Positions 17,707-25,761 of a stretch of 64,000 bases of DNA are shown in pieces; position 1 is the stretch's first letter; the number at the start of each line of letters is the position of its first letter. The notes below the pieces were generated by a model. It did not search any database. It saw only the letters and a list, made by a program, of their open reading frames with translations, and was not told the origin of the DNA. This stretch comes from Terasakiella sp033100395 (GTDB lineage Bacteria; Pseudomonadota; Alphaproteobacteria; Rhodospirillales; Terasakiellaceae), in assembly GCF_033100395.1 (NCBI RefSeq), contig NZ_JAWLVJ010000023.1, positions 1 to 64,000 on the forward strand, in the 5' to 3' direction. The position numbers and the translations under genes are program-made.

Positions 17707-19317
17707 CTATCTTTTTGATTCAGACAAATCTAGAAATTCCTGAGAGAGGTTGTAGTTCTTTATCAGCATATTTGCTTCTACCATGTTGCCTTGTGATCCT
17801 AAAAACAAAGCATAGTTTAGAGCAACCATTTGGGTCGCAGGGTGTTGTGAGCCCATGGATTTTTCGATTGTAGACAAAGCCTTATTTAATAATGGGGTAA
17901 CTTTGTCAAGTTGCTCGGTCTGTAGGTAACAAGTTGCCAGTTCGTTCAGAAGCAAAGCTCTACCTTGAGGGCTTAGTTTATTAGAATTTTGATCAATTTT
18001 GATCGCTCTTTTGTAAATGGGAATTGCCTTTTTATATTGCTTTATCTTTAAATATAGATTTGCAAGATTATTTAAGCGTGTGACCATTACGGGGTGGTAT
18101 GGGCCTAATGAAAATTCAGTAATTTTTATTGCTTTTAAAAACAATTCTTCTGCTTCGACATACCTTTCTATGTCTTGATATAAAAGTGCTAGATTATTGT
18201 AATCAATGCCAGTTTGATGATGGTTAACTCCTAGAGTTGATTCGTGAATTACTAAAGCTTTCTTGAAGAAGTTTTCAGCTTTATCTTCTCTTTTGGTTTC
18301 TTGATATAGTAGGGCGAGATTATTCAATAAAGTAGCGACGTGTTGTGCTTCGTAATTATTCGGCTTTTGAATGATTTTTAAGGCTTTAATGTATAGCGGC
18401 TCTGCATCGCTATACTTGTTTGTTTCTCTATATATTTCAGCCAAATTATTTGATAATAAAGCAATAATCGGGTCATCTGGCTTTAATATTTTCTCTCCTA
18501 TCTCAAAAGCTTCTTTAAGTAGTTTTTCTGCTTCTTCCATTTTATTTAGAAGTAAATGGGAATTTGCTAAGTTGCTTATTGCTTGTGGTAGTAATTTTTT
18601 ATCGACAGATTTATTTATTCTTAAAAAGTTAACGATATCTTCATTTATTTTTAGAGAATCGTAGTACCTTCCGGCCAAGTTTAGCCTATTGGCTTGATGA
18701 ATACGATTTTCGATATATATGTCGTGCTCTTTTCGAGGAGTATTATCGGCAGCTTCGTTATAATAGTTGGCTGCTGCTAAATAGTTGAATTCAAGTTCCT
18801 TCATCTCTGCCGCTTTTACATAGCTTTCAATGGCAGATTTCCAATGTTTATCGGATTGTTTTAGGTCTGTTAGGGCCGCTTCATTCAGCAGCCTTTCTGC
18901 TTTCTTTAAATCTCCATTTTCAAAAGCTTGCTTGGCTTTCTGTTTGATTTCGTCTGAAAGTGGTGATTTGTTATCAATTCGTTCTAACCTATTTTGGAGA
19001 TCTACATATTTTTCTGCAAATTCATCCAAAGCGTTTACGGGATTACTATACGGGGCAGAATTTTTCTGAAATAACTTTTGAATACGGTTTACCGCTGCTT
19101 CCGTCAGTGTATGCTTTTTCAACAATGCGTCATAATGGGTTTGGCTGACGCCATTGTTGACTATGTCGCGCCCAGCCGCCTGATTGTTGTTGCCTGTCTG
19201 AGAAATTATGGTTTGTTTGGTAGGTGTTGGGTCGGTTTTGGTCAGGTACCAAACGGCCAAGCCACCGATTATGGCGACAGCCAAAGCGATCAGTGCATTT
19301 TTCAGGGTATCAGACAT
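17707..19317 (-). CDS. Membrane-anchored TPR-repeat protein with an N-terminal GNNNQAAGRDI motif
   Basis: The 536-residue product has one N-terminal membrane helix (about 8-25). A polar linker with GNNNQAAGRDI (42-52) follows, then a coiled-coil-like region to about 150. The rest is a long array of tetratricopeptide repeats of the kinesin-light-chain type (repeated LLNNLALLYQE and YNNLALLYQDIERY units). The coding sequence is far richer in A/T than its neighbours, with ATT/TTA-rich codon use, so recent acquisition is likely. A 9-bp hairpin (19327-19353) lies just upstream of the ATG and covers its GGGAAAGG. No catalytic domain is seen, and the function is unknown. Confidence 0.75.
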   Translation of the reverse strand: MSDTLKNALIALAVAIIGGLAVWYLTKTDPTPTKQTIISQTGNNNQAAGRDIVNNGVSQTHYDALLKKHTLTEAAVNRIQKLFQKNSAPYSNPVNALDEFAEKYVDLQNRLERIDNKSPLSDEIKQKAKQAFENGDLKKAERLLNEAALTDLKQSDKHWKSAIESYVKAAEMKELEFNYLAAANYYNEAADNTPRKEHDIYIENRIHQANRLNLAGRYYDSLKINEDIVNFLRINKSVDKKLLPQAISNLANSHLLLNKMEEAEKLLKEAFEIGEKILKPDDPIIALLSNNLAEIYRETNKYSDAEPLYIKALKIIQKPNNYEAQHVATLLNNLALLYQETKREDKAENFFKKALVIHESTLGVNHHQTGIDYNNLALLYQDIERYVEAEELFLKAIKITEFSLGPYHPVMVTRLNNLANLYLKIKQYKKAIPIYKRAIKIDQNSNKLSPQGRALLLNELATCYLQTEQLDKVTPLLNKALSTIEKSMGSQHPATQMVALNYALFLGSQGNMVEANMLIKNYNLSQEFLDLSESKR

Positions 19318-19382
19318 AACTGCAAACCTTTCCCACCTTTAAGTTGGGAAAGGATACAGGCTTAGATCGTATTTAGGAAGGA

Positions 19383-20312
19383 TTATTCCTCTAGACCAAC
19401 CAAGGCATTAGCAAAGGCTCTCGCTTCAAACGGGCGTAAATCCTCTGCCGCTTCCCCAACCCCGATAGCATGGACGGGCTTGCCGAATTTTTCCGCCAGA
19501 CTGACGGTCACGCCACCCTTTGCTGTGCCATCCAGTTTGGTCACGATAAGCCCGGTCACGGTGACGACCTTATCAAACGTTTCCACCTGGCTGTGGGCGT
19601 TTTGGCCGACGGTGGAGTCCAGGACCAGCACCGTGTCGTGGGGCGCGGTGTCGTCTACCTTTTTGATGACGCGCACGACTTTTTCCAACTCGTCCATCAG
19701 GTGGGCCTTGTTTTGCAGACGGCCTGCGGTGTCGATGAGGAGCACGTCTACACCTTGTGCCTGAGCTTCACTTACAGCATCAAAAGCAAGGGCTGCGGCA
19801 TCGGCGCCTGTTTCTTTGGCGATAACCGGAACGTTCGTGCGTTCACCCCAGACTTTGAGCTGTTCAACAGCCGCCGCGCGGAAAGTATCGCCTGCAGCCA
19901 GCATGACTTTCAGGCCCTGTTCGGAATAATTTTTGGCCAATTTACCGATGGTGGTGGTTTTACCGGATCCGTTGACGCCACAGACCAGCACCACATGGGG
20001 TTTGCGGCCCGTTTTGACATCCAGTGGTTTGGTGACGGGTTCCAGAATTGGGGTGATTTCGTCAGCAAGGGCGGCTTTGAGCTCATTCGTGTCGATATCC
20101 TTGCCAAAGCGTGTTTTTGCCACGCCTTTGACGATCTTGCTGGCCGTACTGATCCCCATGTCAGAGGTAATGAGCAGGTCTTCCAGTTCTTCCAACGCAT
20201 CATCATCCAGCTTGCGTTTGGTGAAGAGGTCCCCAATGCCGCTGGTCAGTTTGTTGGATGATTTGCTCAGGCCCGCTTTCAGGCGGGACAACCAGCCTTT
20301 TTTCTCAGACAT
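19383..20312 (-). CDS. ftsY: Signal recognition particle receptor FtsY
   Basis: FtsY is the GTPase that docks the SRP-ribosome complex at the membrane and delivers it to SecYEG. The protein has 309 residues, with a short helical N domain and then the G domain. It carries the P-loop GVNGSGKTTTIGKLAKNY, the DTFRAAAVEQLKVW insertion motif, DTAGR, TKLDGTAKGG and a final IGVGE-DLRPF. The acidic N-terminal A domain of enterobacterial FtsY is missing, as is usual in alphaproteobacteria. The start is one base after the mtaB stop, so it is the last gene of the dapF-mtaB-ftsY operon. Confidence 0.97.
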   Translation of the reverse strand: MSEKKGWLSRLKAGLSKSSNKLTSGIGDLFTKRKLDDDALEELEDLLITSDMGISTASKIVKGVAKTRFGKDIDTNELKAALADEITPILEPVTKPLDVKTGRKPHVVLVCGVNGSGKTTTIGKLAKNYSEQGLKVMLAAGDTFRAAAVEQLKVWGERTNVPVIAKETGADAAALAFDAVSEAQAQGVDVLLIDTAGRLQNKAHLMDELEKVVRVIKKVDDTAPHDTVLVLDSTVGQNAHSQVETFDKVVTVTGLIVTKLDGTAKGGVTVSLAEKFGKPVHAIGVGEAAEDLRPFEARAFANALVGLEE

Positions 20313-20313
20313 A

Positions 20314-21558
20314 TTAAATTACTTCCCCAATAAGACTTCCGTCTTGAATCTTGATCACTTTTGCAGCCACGATTTGGCCCGCTTCCACATCGCTTGTCAA
20401 CTGCACCGGACAATAATGTTCGCAATGTCCGGCATTATTTTTTTCAACCAGAACGGAAACGGTTTTCCCGATGCGTTTTTCCATAAATTCATCCAGTGCC
20501 GCTTCCCCAAGGGCACGGATTTTGGCTGCACGTTCCTTGCGCACATTTCCCGGCACCTGCGGCATGCGCGCAGCAGGCGTGCCTTCACGGGGGCTGAAGG
20601 GGAAGACATGGGCAAAGGTAATGGTGCAGCGATCCAGTGTTTCCAGCGTGGTGGCAAACATCTCGTCATCTTCGGTCGGAAAACCTGCGATGATATCCGC
20701 GCCAAAGACCGCATCCGGGCGGCGAATACGGATTTTGTCACATAAGGCAATGGCATCTGAGACCGTATGGCGACGTTTCATGCGTTTGAGGACCATGTCC
20801 TCGCCGGATTGCAGGCTCAGATGAAAATGCGGCATAAGACGAGGCTCATGCGCGATCACATCCAGCAAGTCCTGGTCGATGGCTGCGGGATCAAGCGAGC
20901 TTAAACGCAGACGTGGCAGGTCCGGCACGTTGGACAACACCCGGCGCACCATCTGGCCAAATGTCGGTTGGCCCGGCAGGTCCGGACCGTAAGAGGTCAC
21001 ATCCACCCCTGTCAGCACGACTTCGCGGTATCCGCGTTCCACCAGATTTTTTACCCGATCGACAATTTCACCGATGGGCACAGAACGGTTGGGCCCCCGT
21101 CCGAAGGGGATGATGCAGAAGGTGCAGCGGTGATCACAGCCCTGCTGAACCTCGATAAAGGCGCGAGTATGGCCATCGAACCCATCAATCAGATGGTTGG
21201 CGGTCTCCTTGACCTCCATAATATCGGTGACTTCGATCAGTTCTGTGCGTTCTGGTAAGAAACTATCGACTTCCAGCTTTTCTTTATTGCCGATAACGCG
21301 ATCCACCTCGTCCATCTCAGCAAAGGCTTCCGGGTCGATCTGGGCGGCGCATCCGGTCACAATGATCTTGGCATCTGGGTCCGACTTGCGCAGCTTGCGG
21401 ATGGTCTGGCGGGCTTGTCGCACGGCTTCGCCTGTCACCGCACAGGTATTGATGATGACAGCGTTATCCAGGCCAGCTTCACGCGCATTTTTGCGCATGA
21501 CTTCAGACTCATAGGTGTTCAAACGACACCCGAGCGTGACGACCTTGGCTTCGCTCAT
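20314..21558 (-). CDS. mtaB: tRNA (t6A37) methylthiotransferase MtaB
   Basis: MtaB is a radical-SAM methylthiotransferase that converts t6A37 in tRNA to ms2t6A. The 414-residue form starts at MSEAKVVTLGCRLNTYESEVM. This is 7 bases after the dapF stop, with GGAG in the end of dapF as ribosome site; an upstream in-frame start adds 18 unlikely residues. The first cluster cysteines are in LGCRLN, NTCAVT and TGCAAQ. The radical-SAM motif is GCDHRCTFCIIPFGRG, and a TRAM-like C terminus follows. The order dapF-mtaB-ftsY is common in alphaproteobacteria. Confidence 0.95.
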   Translation of the reverse strand: MSEAKVVTLGCRLNTYESEVMRKNAREAGLDNAVIINTCAVTGEAVRQARQTIRKLRKSDPDAKIIVTGCAAQIDPEAFAEMDEVDRVIGNKEKLEVDSFLPERTELIEVTDIMEVKETANHLIDGFDGHTRAFIEVQQGCDHRCTFCIIPFGRGPNRSVPIGEIVDRVKNLVERGYREVVLTGVDVTSYGPDLPGQPTFGQMVRRVLSNVPDLPRLRLSSLDPAAIDQDLLDVIAHEPRLMPHFHLSLQSGEDMVLKRMKRRHTVSDAIALCDKIRIRRPDAVFGADIIAGFPTEDDEMFATTLETLDRCTITFAHVFPFSPREGTPAARMPQVPGNVRKERAAKIRALGEAALDEFMEKRIGKTVSVLVEKNNAGHCEHYCPVQLTSDVEAGQIVAAKVIKIQDGSLIGEVI

Positions 21559-21565
21559 CTTACTT

Positions 21566-22399
21566 TTACGCTCCGGGGTAAACGGATGCGTCAAACGATC
21601 CGCTAAAGGCACGGCTGGCAGGTCCGGTCATCAGAATCTCGCCATTTTCCAACCATTCAATGGTCAGCGGGCCGCCATCCAGAATAACATCGGCTTTGCG
21701 TCCGTTAATGATGCCACGACGAACCGCTGCGACCAGAACAGCGCATGCGCCTGTGCCACAAGCCTGTGTTATGCCCACACCACGTTCCCACACGCGCATG
21801 CGAAGGGAGCCATCATCCTGTTTGGTGACGACTTCGACGTTTACACGTTCCGGGAAAAAGGGATGTGTTTCTACGTGCGGGCCTGCGTTGGTCAGATCAA
21901 TGGTTTCGCAATCATCCACAAAGAACACCGCATGCGGGTTACCAACATTCACGCCTACCGGACCTTCCAGTGGACCGACAACAACAGGCATGTTCAGTGT
22001 GTTGCATTCTTCTGCCACCGGGATTTGGTCCCAGTTCAGGCGTGCGGGGCCCATATTGACAGTAACTGTGTCACCTGCATCTGTTGCATGCAAAAGACCC
22101 ACAACCGTTTCAACCGTGATTTCTTTTTTCCCGCTTTCTTCCATCATCAAACGCGCGATACAACGCGTGGCATTGCCGCAGGCTTCCACTTCGTTGCCAT
22201 CGGCATTGCGGATGCGCATGAAAACGTCGGCTGCAGAATCCTGCGCCGGTTCCATCACGATAAACTGGTCACAACCCGCCCCTGTACGTCGGTCGGCCAT
22301 CGCCTGCACTTGCGTTACAGAAAGTTCAATCGGGTTTTCGCGGGCATCCAGCACAACAAAATCATTGCCGAGCCCATGCATTTTAACAAAGGGTAACAT
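21566..22399 (-). CDS. dapF: Diaminopimelate epimerase
   Basis: DapF converts LL- to meso-diaminopimelate for lysine and peptidoglycan synthesis. The 277 residues carry the two active-site cysteine motifs of the family, ACGNATRC near residue 76 and ACGTGACAVLVA near 214. The opening PFVKMHGLGNDFVVLD and the block NVGNPHAVFFV are also typical. It is the first gene of the operon with mtaB and ftsY. Structured element B begins 42 bases upstream of its start codon, so the element or its surroundings must include the dapF promoter. Confidence 0.97.
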   Translation of the reverse strand: MLPFVKMHGLGNDFVVLDARENPIELSVTQVQAMADRRTGAGCDQFIVMEPAQDSAADVFMRIRNADGNEVEACGNATRCIARLMMEESGKKEITVETVVGLLHATDAGDTVTVNMGPARLNWDQIPVAEECNTLNMPVVVGPLEGPVGVNVGNPHAVFFVDDCETIDLTNAGPHVETHPFFPERVNVEVVTKQDDGSLRMRVWERGVGITQACGTGACAVLVAAVRRGIINGRKADVILDGGPLTIEWLENGEILMTGPASRAFSGSFDASVYPGA

Positions 22400-22441
22400 A
22401 AGCTGTTATATGGGCTAAAAGAGCTAAAGAGTCTAGGGCTT

Positions 22442-22707
22442 ATACCAAATCTGATAAGGTTTAATACAAATGATCGGATAAAAATTAAGTGCAGGTTAGA
22501 AACGACTTATGCCGTTGTGTCACTCACAACAAATAAGTCGTGACGACATCCTGCACTTAATTTTTCCCGACCCGTAGGGTGAGTTTATTTTAAGGCGCTG
22601 TCGCGTCAACCTGCTTAACCGATGCCCCGCATCGCTTTGTACATGTTTCCTAACTTCGCCTTAAAATAAATCTCATCATTTGTATTAAACCTTATCAGAT
22701 TTGGTAT
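22442..22707. repeat. Structured palindromic element B (perfect 33-bp outer stem plus two compound hairpins)
   Basis: The outer arms 22442-22474 and 22675-22707 are perfect inverted repeats of 33 bp. The first inner stem pairs 22480-22495 with 22550-22565 (16 bp), and inside it ACGACTTAT/ATAAGTCGT and GTTGTG/CACAAC. The second pairs 22581-22597 with 22657-22674 with a single bulge, and encloses CGATGC/GCATCG. ACCCGTAGGGT forms a mini-stem between them. CGGA and CCCG flank hairpin 1, and TTTATTTTAAGGC opens hairpin 2, as in element A. The stems otherwise differ in sequence from A. The length, 266 bp, is within one base of A. Confidence 0.88.
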
Positions 22708-23374
22708 TCGGCGCAGAACGTAAAAAACGATCCATATGAAACTTGCCATGTTCACGCTGGTAGGCGAATTTCTCACCGATGGGGCAGGCACGGCGCGCGA
22801 GACACCCCATGTCCATACAGTCACTATCCACGTGATGGGTCAGATAATCCATACATTTGGGCACGTCGTAACTTTCCCCATCATAAGCCTCGACCGGGCA
22901 GACACGCAGGCAGGGTTTTTTATGACAGCTGTCACACGGTGATTTCAGATTGGCTTTTTCCGGGATGCCGGGGATGTCCGTATCGAACACAAACGCCCCG
23001 CGATAGGCATGCCACAGGCCAAAGACTGGATGGATCAGCGGTCCCAGGGGGGAGGGAAAGACCGTATCTGCCTTCATCGCCCATTTCTGAAAGGGGGCAT
23101 AACGCGGGCCTTCAAACGGAAAGACCACCTTGCAGTCCAGTTGTTCGGCCATTTCTAAAAGGTGGGTGCGTGTCCAATTGTCCAGCGGGTCCGGTTCGAC
23201 CCAATCGTCATATTCTTCGCCAAACAGTTTCCAGATATCTGATCCCACATTGCCGACAAGAATGGTGGTGAATTTGTCTTTAAACCCGCCACGCAGACAA
23301 AAGCCCAAAGGCTTCAGCATGTTGTCTATGTCGTTATATGAAACCATATTTTCTATCTTTAAGCCCGTGCCCAT
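22685..23374 (-). CDS. 4Fe-4S ferredoxin-domain protein of unknown role
   Basis: The product is 229 residues. Its N-terminal half (LKPLGFCLRGGF, TILVGNVGSDIWKLF) resembles proteins related to the epoxyqueuosine reductase group. The C-terminal part has a ferredoxin-like cluster motif CDSCHKKPCLRVCP, further cysteines at KCMDYL, and DCMDMGCLARRACPIG. I do not assign QueG because the protein is short and has no recognisable cobalamin domain. The start is uncertain: ATG at 23347 (MVSYND) is equally possible and avoids overlap with the previous gene. The last residues (NTKSDKV and stop) are encoded inside the right arm of element B, so its original C terminus may be altered. Confidence 0.75.
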   Translation of the reverse strand: MGTGLKIENMVSYNDIDNMLKPLGFCLRGGFKDKFTTILVGNVGSDIWKLFGEEYDDWVEPDPLDNWTRTHLLEMAEQLDCKVVFPFEGPRYAPFQKWAMKADTVFPSPLGPLIHPVFGLWHAYRGAFVFDTDIPGIPEKANLKSPCDSCHKKPCLRVCPVEAYDGESYDVPKCMDYLTHHVDSDCMDMGCLARRACPIGEKFAYQREHGKFHMDRFLRSAPNTKSDKV

Positions 23375-23649
23375 CCCTGATGCTGAAAGAATACCACAAC
23401 CAACACAGGAATGACCAGAAAGGCAAAATCACTAACAGCGCGCATGGGCGCTTGGGATAGAAACATTACATCGGCGATTTCGATGGCAACGGCAATGATG
23501 ATGATGGGGGCGACACAGACCAGTTTGGTCATGGGCAAACGAAAGACCAGCCCGGTTATCAGCCAGATGAATAACCCTAGAAGAATCAGGGTTGCATCAT
23601 AACTGAAAGGAAACAGGCTAAATACCTGAGATTTAATATCACCGTACAT
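23359..23649 (-). CDS. Small integral membrane protein, unknown function
   Basis: This 96-residue protein has about three membrane helices (ATLILLGLFIWLITGLVF; LVCVAPIIIIAVAIEIADVMF; AVSDFAFLVIPVLVVVFF) and little soluble sequence. I do not recognise a family. It overlaps or abuts the start of the Fe-S protein gene, so the two are probably transcribed together. Composition is like the neighbours. Confidence 0.6.
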   Translation of the reverse strand: MYGDIKSQVFSLFPFSYDATLILLGLFIWLITGLVFRLPMTKLVCVAPIIIIAVAIEIADVMFLSQAPMRAVSDFAFLVIPVLVVVFFQHQGWARA

Positions 23650-23813
23650 AATTTTACCCCTCGGACAGAACTTTTCTTGTTAGCAATCTATTTGAAAATG
23701 CTTAAGAAATCGTTTCAGTTGAAAAAAAGTTGGTCTATCTCACCTATTTGGGGGAGCAATTTCATTTTAAATCAACTATACTGCGTAACATTACGTAGTC
23801 AGAGGGCAAGAAA

Positions 23814-23891
23814 ATGACTTGGGCACTTGTAGGGTTATTCGGGATGTTTGTTGTAGGCTCAGCCTGTCTTTACACCCAGTTTAAACTATAA
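23814..23891 (+). CDS. Possible 25-residue single-helix membrane peptide
   Basis: An ATG preceded by AGAGGGCAAGAAA opens a 25-codon frame that starts MTWALVGLFGMFVVGSACLY. The product would be almost entirely one membrane helix with a short KL tail. It sits in a gap between divergent and convergent neighbours with AT-rich promoter-like sequence upstream, and ends just before the panC stop on the other strand. It is comparable in size to small subunits of membrane complexes, but I cannot name a partner. Translation is not proven. Confidence 0.45.
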   Translation: MTWALVGLFGMFVVGSACLYTQFKL

Positions 23892-23894
23892 AAA

Positions 23895-24737
23895 CTAACC
23901 AACGTTATCAATCAGGCGGGCTTTCCCTAAGAAAGCAGCAGCAAGGATGCGGAAATCGTCGCCTTTGGCTGCATCTGTCGCCAGGTCATCTGTTTTTTTA
24001 ATCACCACATAATCAACTTTCTGGAATCCTCCGTCTAGAAGTTGTTGGCTTGCCCATTTGCAAAGCGCTTCGTTGGTGCCACCGACCTTAAAACGTTCGG
24101 ACACTTCGGACAGAGTGCGATAGAGGATCGGGGCGATTTCGCGCTCTTCCGGGATGAGGTAAGCATTACGCGATGACATGGCGAGCCCGTCTGTTTCACG
24201 CACAGTCGGCACGCCTTCAATTTCCACCGGGATATTCAAATCAGACACAAATCTTTTGATAACACTCAGTTGCTGGAAATCTTTTTCCCCGAAGAAAGCT
24301 TTGTCCGGCAGGGCTTGCAGCAGAAGCTTGGTCACGACGGTTGCGACACCATCAAAAAAGCCCGGACGGCAGGCGCCTTCCAGAATATCGCCAAGACCCG
24401 TGACGATCACTTTGGTGATCCCACCGTCTTCGCCATACATTTCAGCCACATTTGGGGCAAACAGCAAATGCCCGCCCACGCTGGCGAGTTTTTCACTGTC
24501 TTCTTTTTCTGTGCGTGGATAGGTATCCAGGTCTTCGTTCGGGCCAAATTGCTTGGGATTCACAAAGATGGTGGCAATCACACGATCACACGTCTGAAGG
24601 GCCGTTTTCACCAGGGTCAAATGACCTTCATGCAATGCCCCCATGGTGGGAACGAGGCCGACTTTCAGACCCTCTTTGCGCCATTCGGCAACTTGTGCGC
24701 GAAGATCAGCAACCGTGCGTACCGTAGCAATGCTCAT
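23895..24737 (-). CDS. panC: Pantothenate synthetase
   Basis: PanC joins pantoate and beta-alanine with ATP to give pantothenate. The 280-residue protein has the family motifs LVPTMGALHEGHLTLV (HIGH-like), IFVNPKQFGPNEDLDTYPRT, FFGEKDFQQL and the MSSRNAYL (KMSK-like) block. I use the ATG at 24737, two bases past the panB stop, with GGGGAT as ribosome site; an overlapping GTG two codons upstream is less likely. It is the last gene of the run ccoGHIS-panB-panC. Confidence 0.95.
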   Translation of the reverse strand: MSIATVRTVADLRAQVAEWRKEGLKVGLVPTMGALHEGHLTLVKTALQTCDRVIATIFVNPKQFGPNEDLDTYPRTEKEDSEKLASVGGHLLFAPNVAEMYGEDGGITKVIVTGLGDILEGACRPGFFDGVATVVTKLLLQALPDKAFFGEKDFQQLSVIKRFVSDLNIPVEIEGVPTVRETDGLAMSSRNAYLIPEEREIAPILYRTLSEVSERFKVGGTNEALCKWASQQLLDGGFQKVDYVVIKKTDDLATDAAKGDDFRILAAAFLGKARLIDNVG

Positions 24738-24739
24738 GA

Positions 24740-25567
24740 TCACTTATCCCCTTTATAGCCAAAGCAATGTTCGGGTGCGGGGAAGGTACGGGCACGGACT
24801 TCTTCTTGATAGCCTTTAACCGCTTCTGTGATCATCTCATCCATCTGGGCATAGCGTTTCACAAACTTCGGTTTGAATTCGGCAAACAGGCCGATCAGAT
24901 CTTCGGTTACTAAAATCTGGCCATCACATTGCGGGGATGCGCCGATGCCGATGGTGGGGATATTGATTTCTTTGGTGATCCGCACGCCAAGCGGTTCCAT
25001 CACACCTTCGACCACAACGGCAGACGCACCTGCTGCTGCAATAGCTTTGGCGTCTTCTACAATGCGGTCTGCCGCATCATCTGTCTTGCCCTGGGATTTA
25101 AAACCACCAAAAGCATGGACGGATTGTGGAGTCAGGCCAATGTGGGCCACAACCGGAATGCCGCGTTTGACCAGAAATTCAATGGTCGGGGCCATTTCAA
25201 CGCCGCCTTCCAGCTTCACGCCGGAACAACGGGTTTCTGCCATGACGCGTGAACAGTTACGGAACGCCATTTCCGGGCTTTCTTCGTAAGACCCAAACGG
25301 CATATCAACGATAACACAGGCCTGGTTTGATCCGCGCATCACGCCTTTGCCATGCGCGATCATCATATCAACCGTGACGCCGAGCGTACTGTCCATGCCA
25401 TAAAGCACCATACCGAGGCTGTCGCCCACCAAAATCAGGTCCACATGATCATCAATCAGACGGGAAATGGAGGTGGTGTAAGCGGTCAGGCAAACGATGG
25501 GGTCTTGTCCTTTGCGGGCAGCCAAGTCGGTCAGGGTGATACGCTTGGTGTTGGTGGCCTTACTCAT
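24740..25567 (-). CDS. panB: 3-methyl-2-oxobutanoate hydroxymethyltransferase
   Basis: PanB makes ketopantoate from 2-oxoisovalerate and methylene-tetrahydrofolate, the first committed step to pantothenate and CoA. The 275 residues contain the metal-binding and substrate motifs LILVGDSLGMVLYG and VMRGSNQACVIVDMPFGSYEESP. HIGLTPQSVHAFGGF and IGIGASPQCDGQILV follow. Its ATG overlaps the stop of ccoS (ATGA), so translation is probably coupled to the oxidase assembly genes. Confidence 0.96.
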   Translation of the reverse strand: MSKATNTKRITLTDLAARKGQDPIVCLTAYTTSISRLIDDHVDLILVGDSLGMVLYGMDSTLGVTVDMMIAHGKGVMRGSNQACVIVDMPFGSYEESPEMAFRNCSRVMAETRCSGVKLEGGVEMAPTIEFLVKRGIPVVAHIGLTPQSVHAFGGFKSQGKTDDAADRIVEDAKAIAAAGASAVVVEGVMEPLGVRITKEINIPTIGIGASPQCDGQILVTEDLIGLFAEFKPKFVKRYAQMDEMITEAVKGYQEEVRARTFPAPEHCFGYKGDK

Positions 25568-25761
25568 TTGTCTTTCTCCTTGGTGTCCGTGGACACTTTC
25601 GTCGGGTCGGGCAGGGGTTTGTCATCGTCATCATAAAGAATACGGGCGGCATTGCCTTCCATATCGTCATACTGACCGGATTTTAAAGCCCAGAGAAAAG
25701 CGGCTAACCCTAATCCACCAAGAACGAGCATGGCGGGAATGAGGTACAACAAACTTTCCAT
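25564..25761 (-). CDS. ccoS: cbb3 oxidase maturation protein CcoS
   Basis: CcoS is a 65-residue single-helix membrane protein needed for cofactor insertion into cbb3 oxidase. It has the usual N-terminal membrane segment (LLYLIPAMLVLGGLGLAAFLWALKSGQ), then the signature QYDDMEGNAARILYDDD. It overlaps ccoI by one base and panB by four, placing it at the join of the oxidase assembly operon and the pantothenate genes. Confidence 0.95.
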   Translation of the reverse strand: MESLLYLIPAMLVLGGLGLAAFLWALKSGQYDDMEGNAARILYDDDDKPLPDPTKVSTDTKEKDK

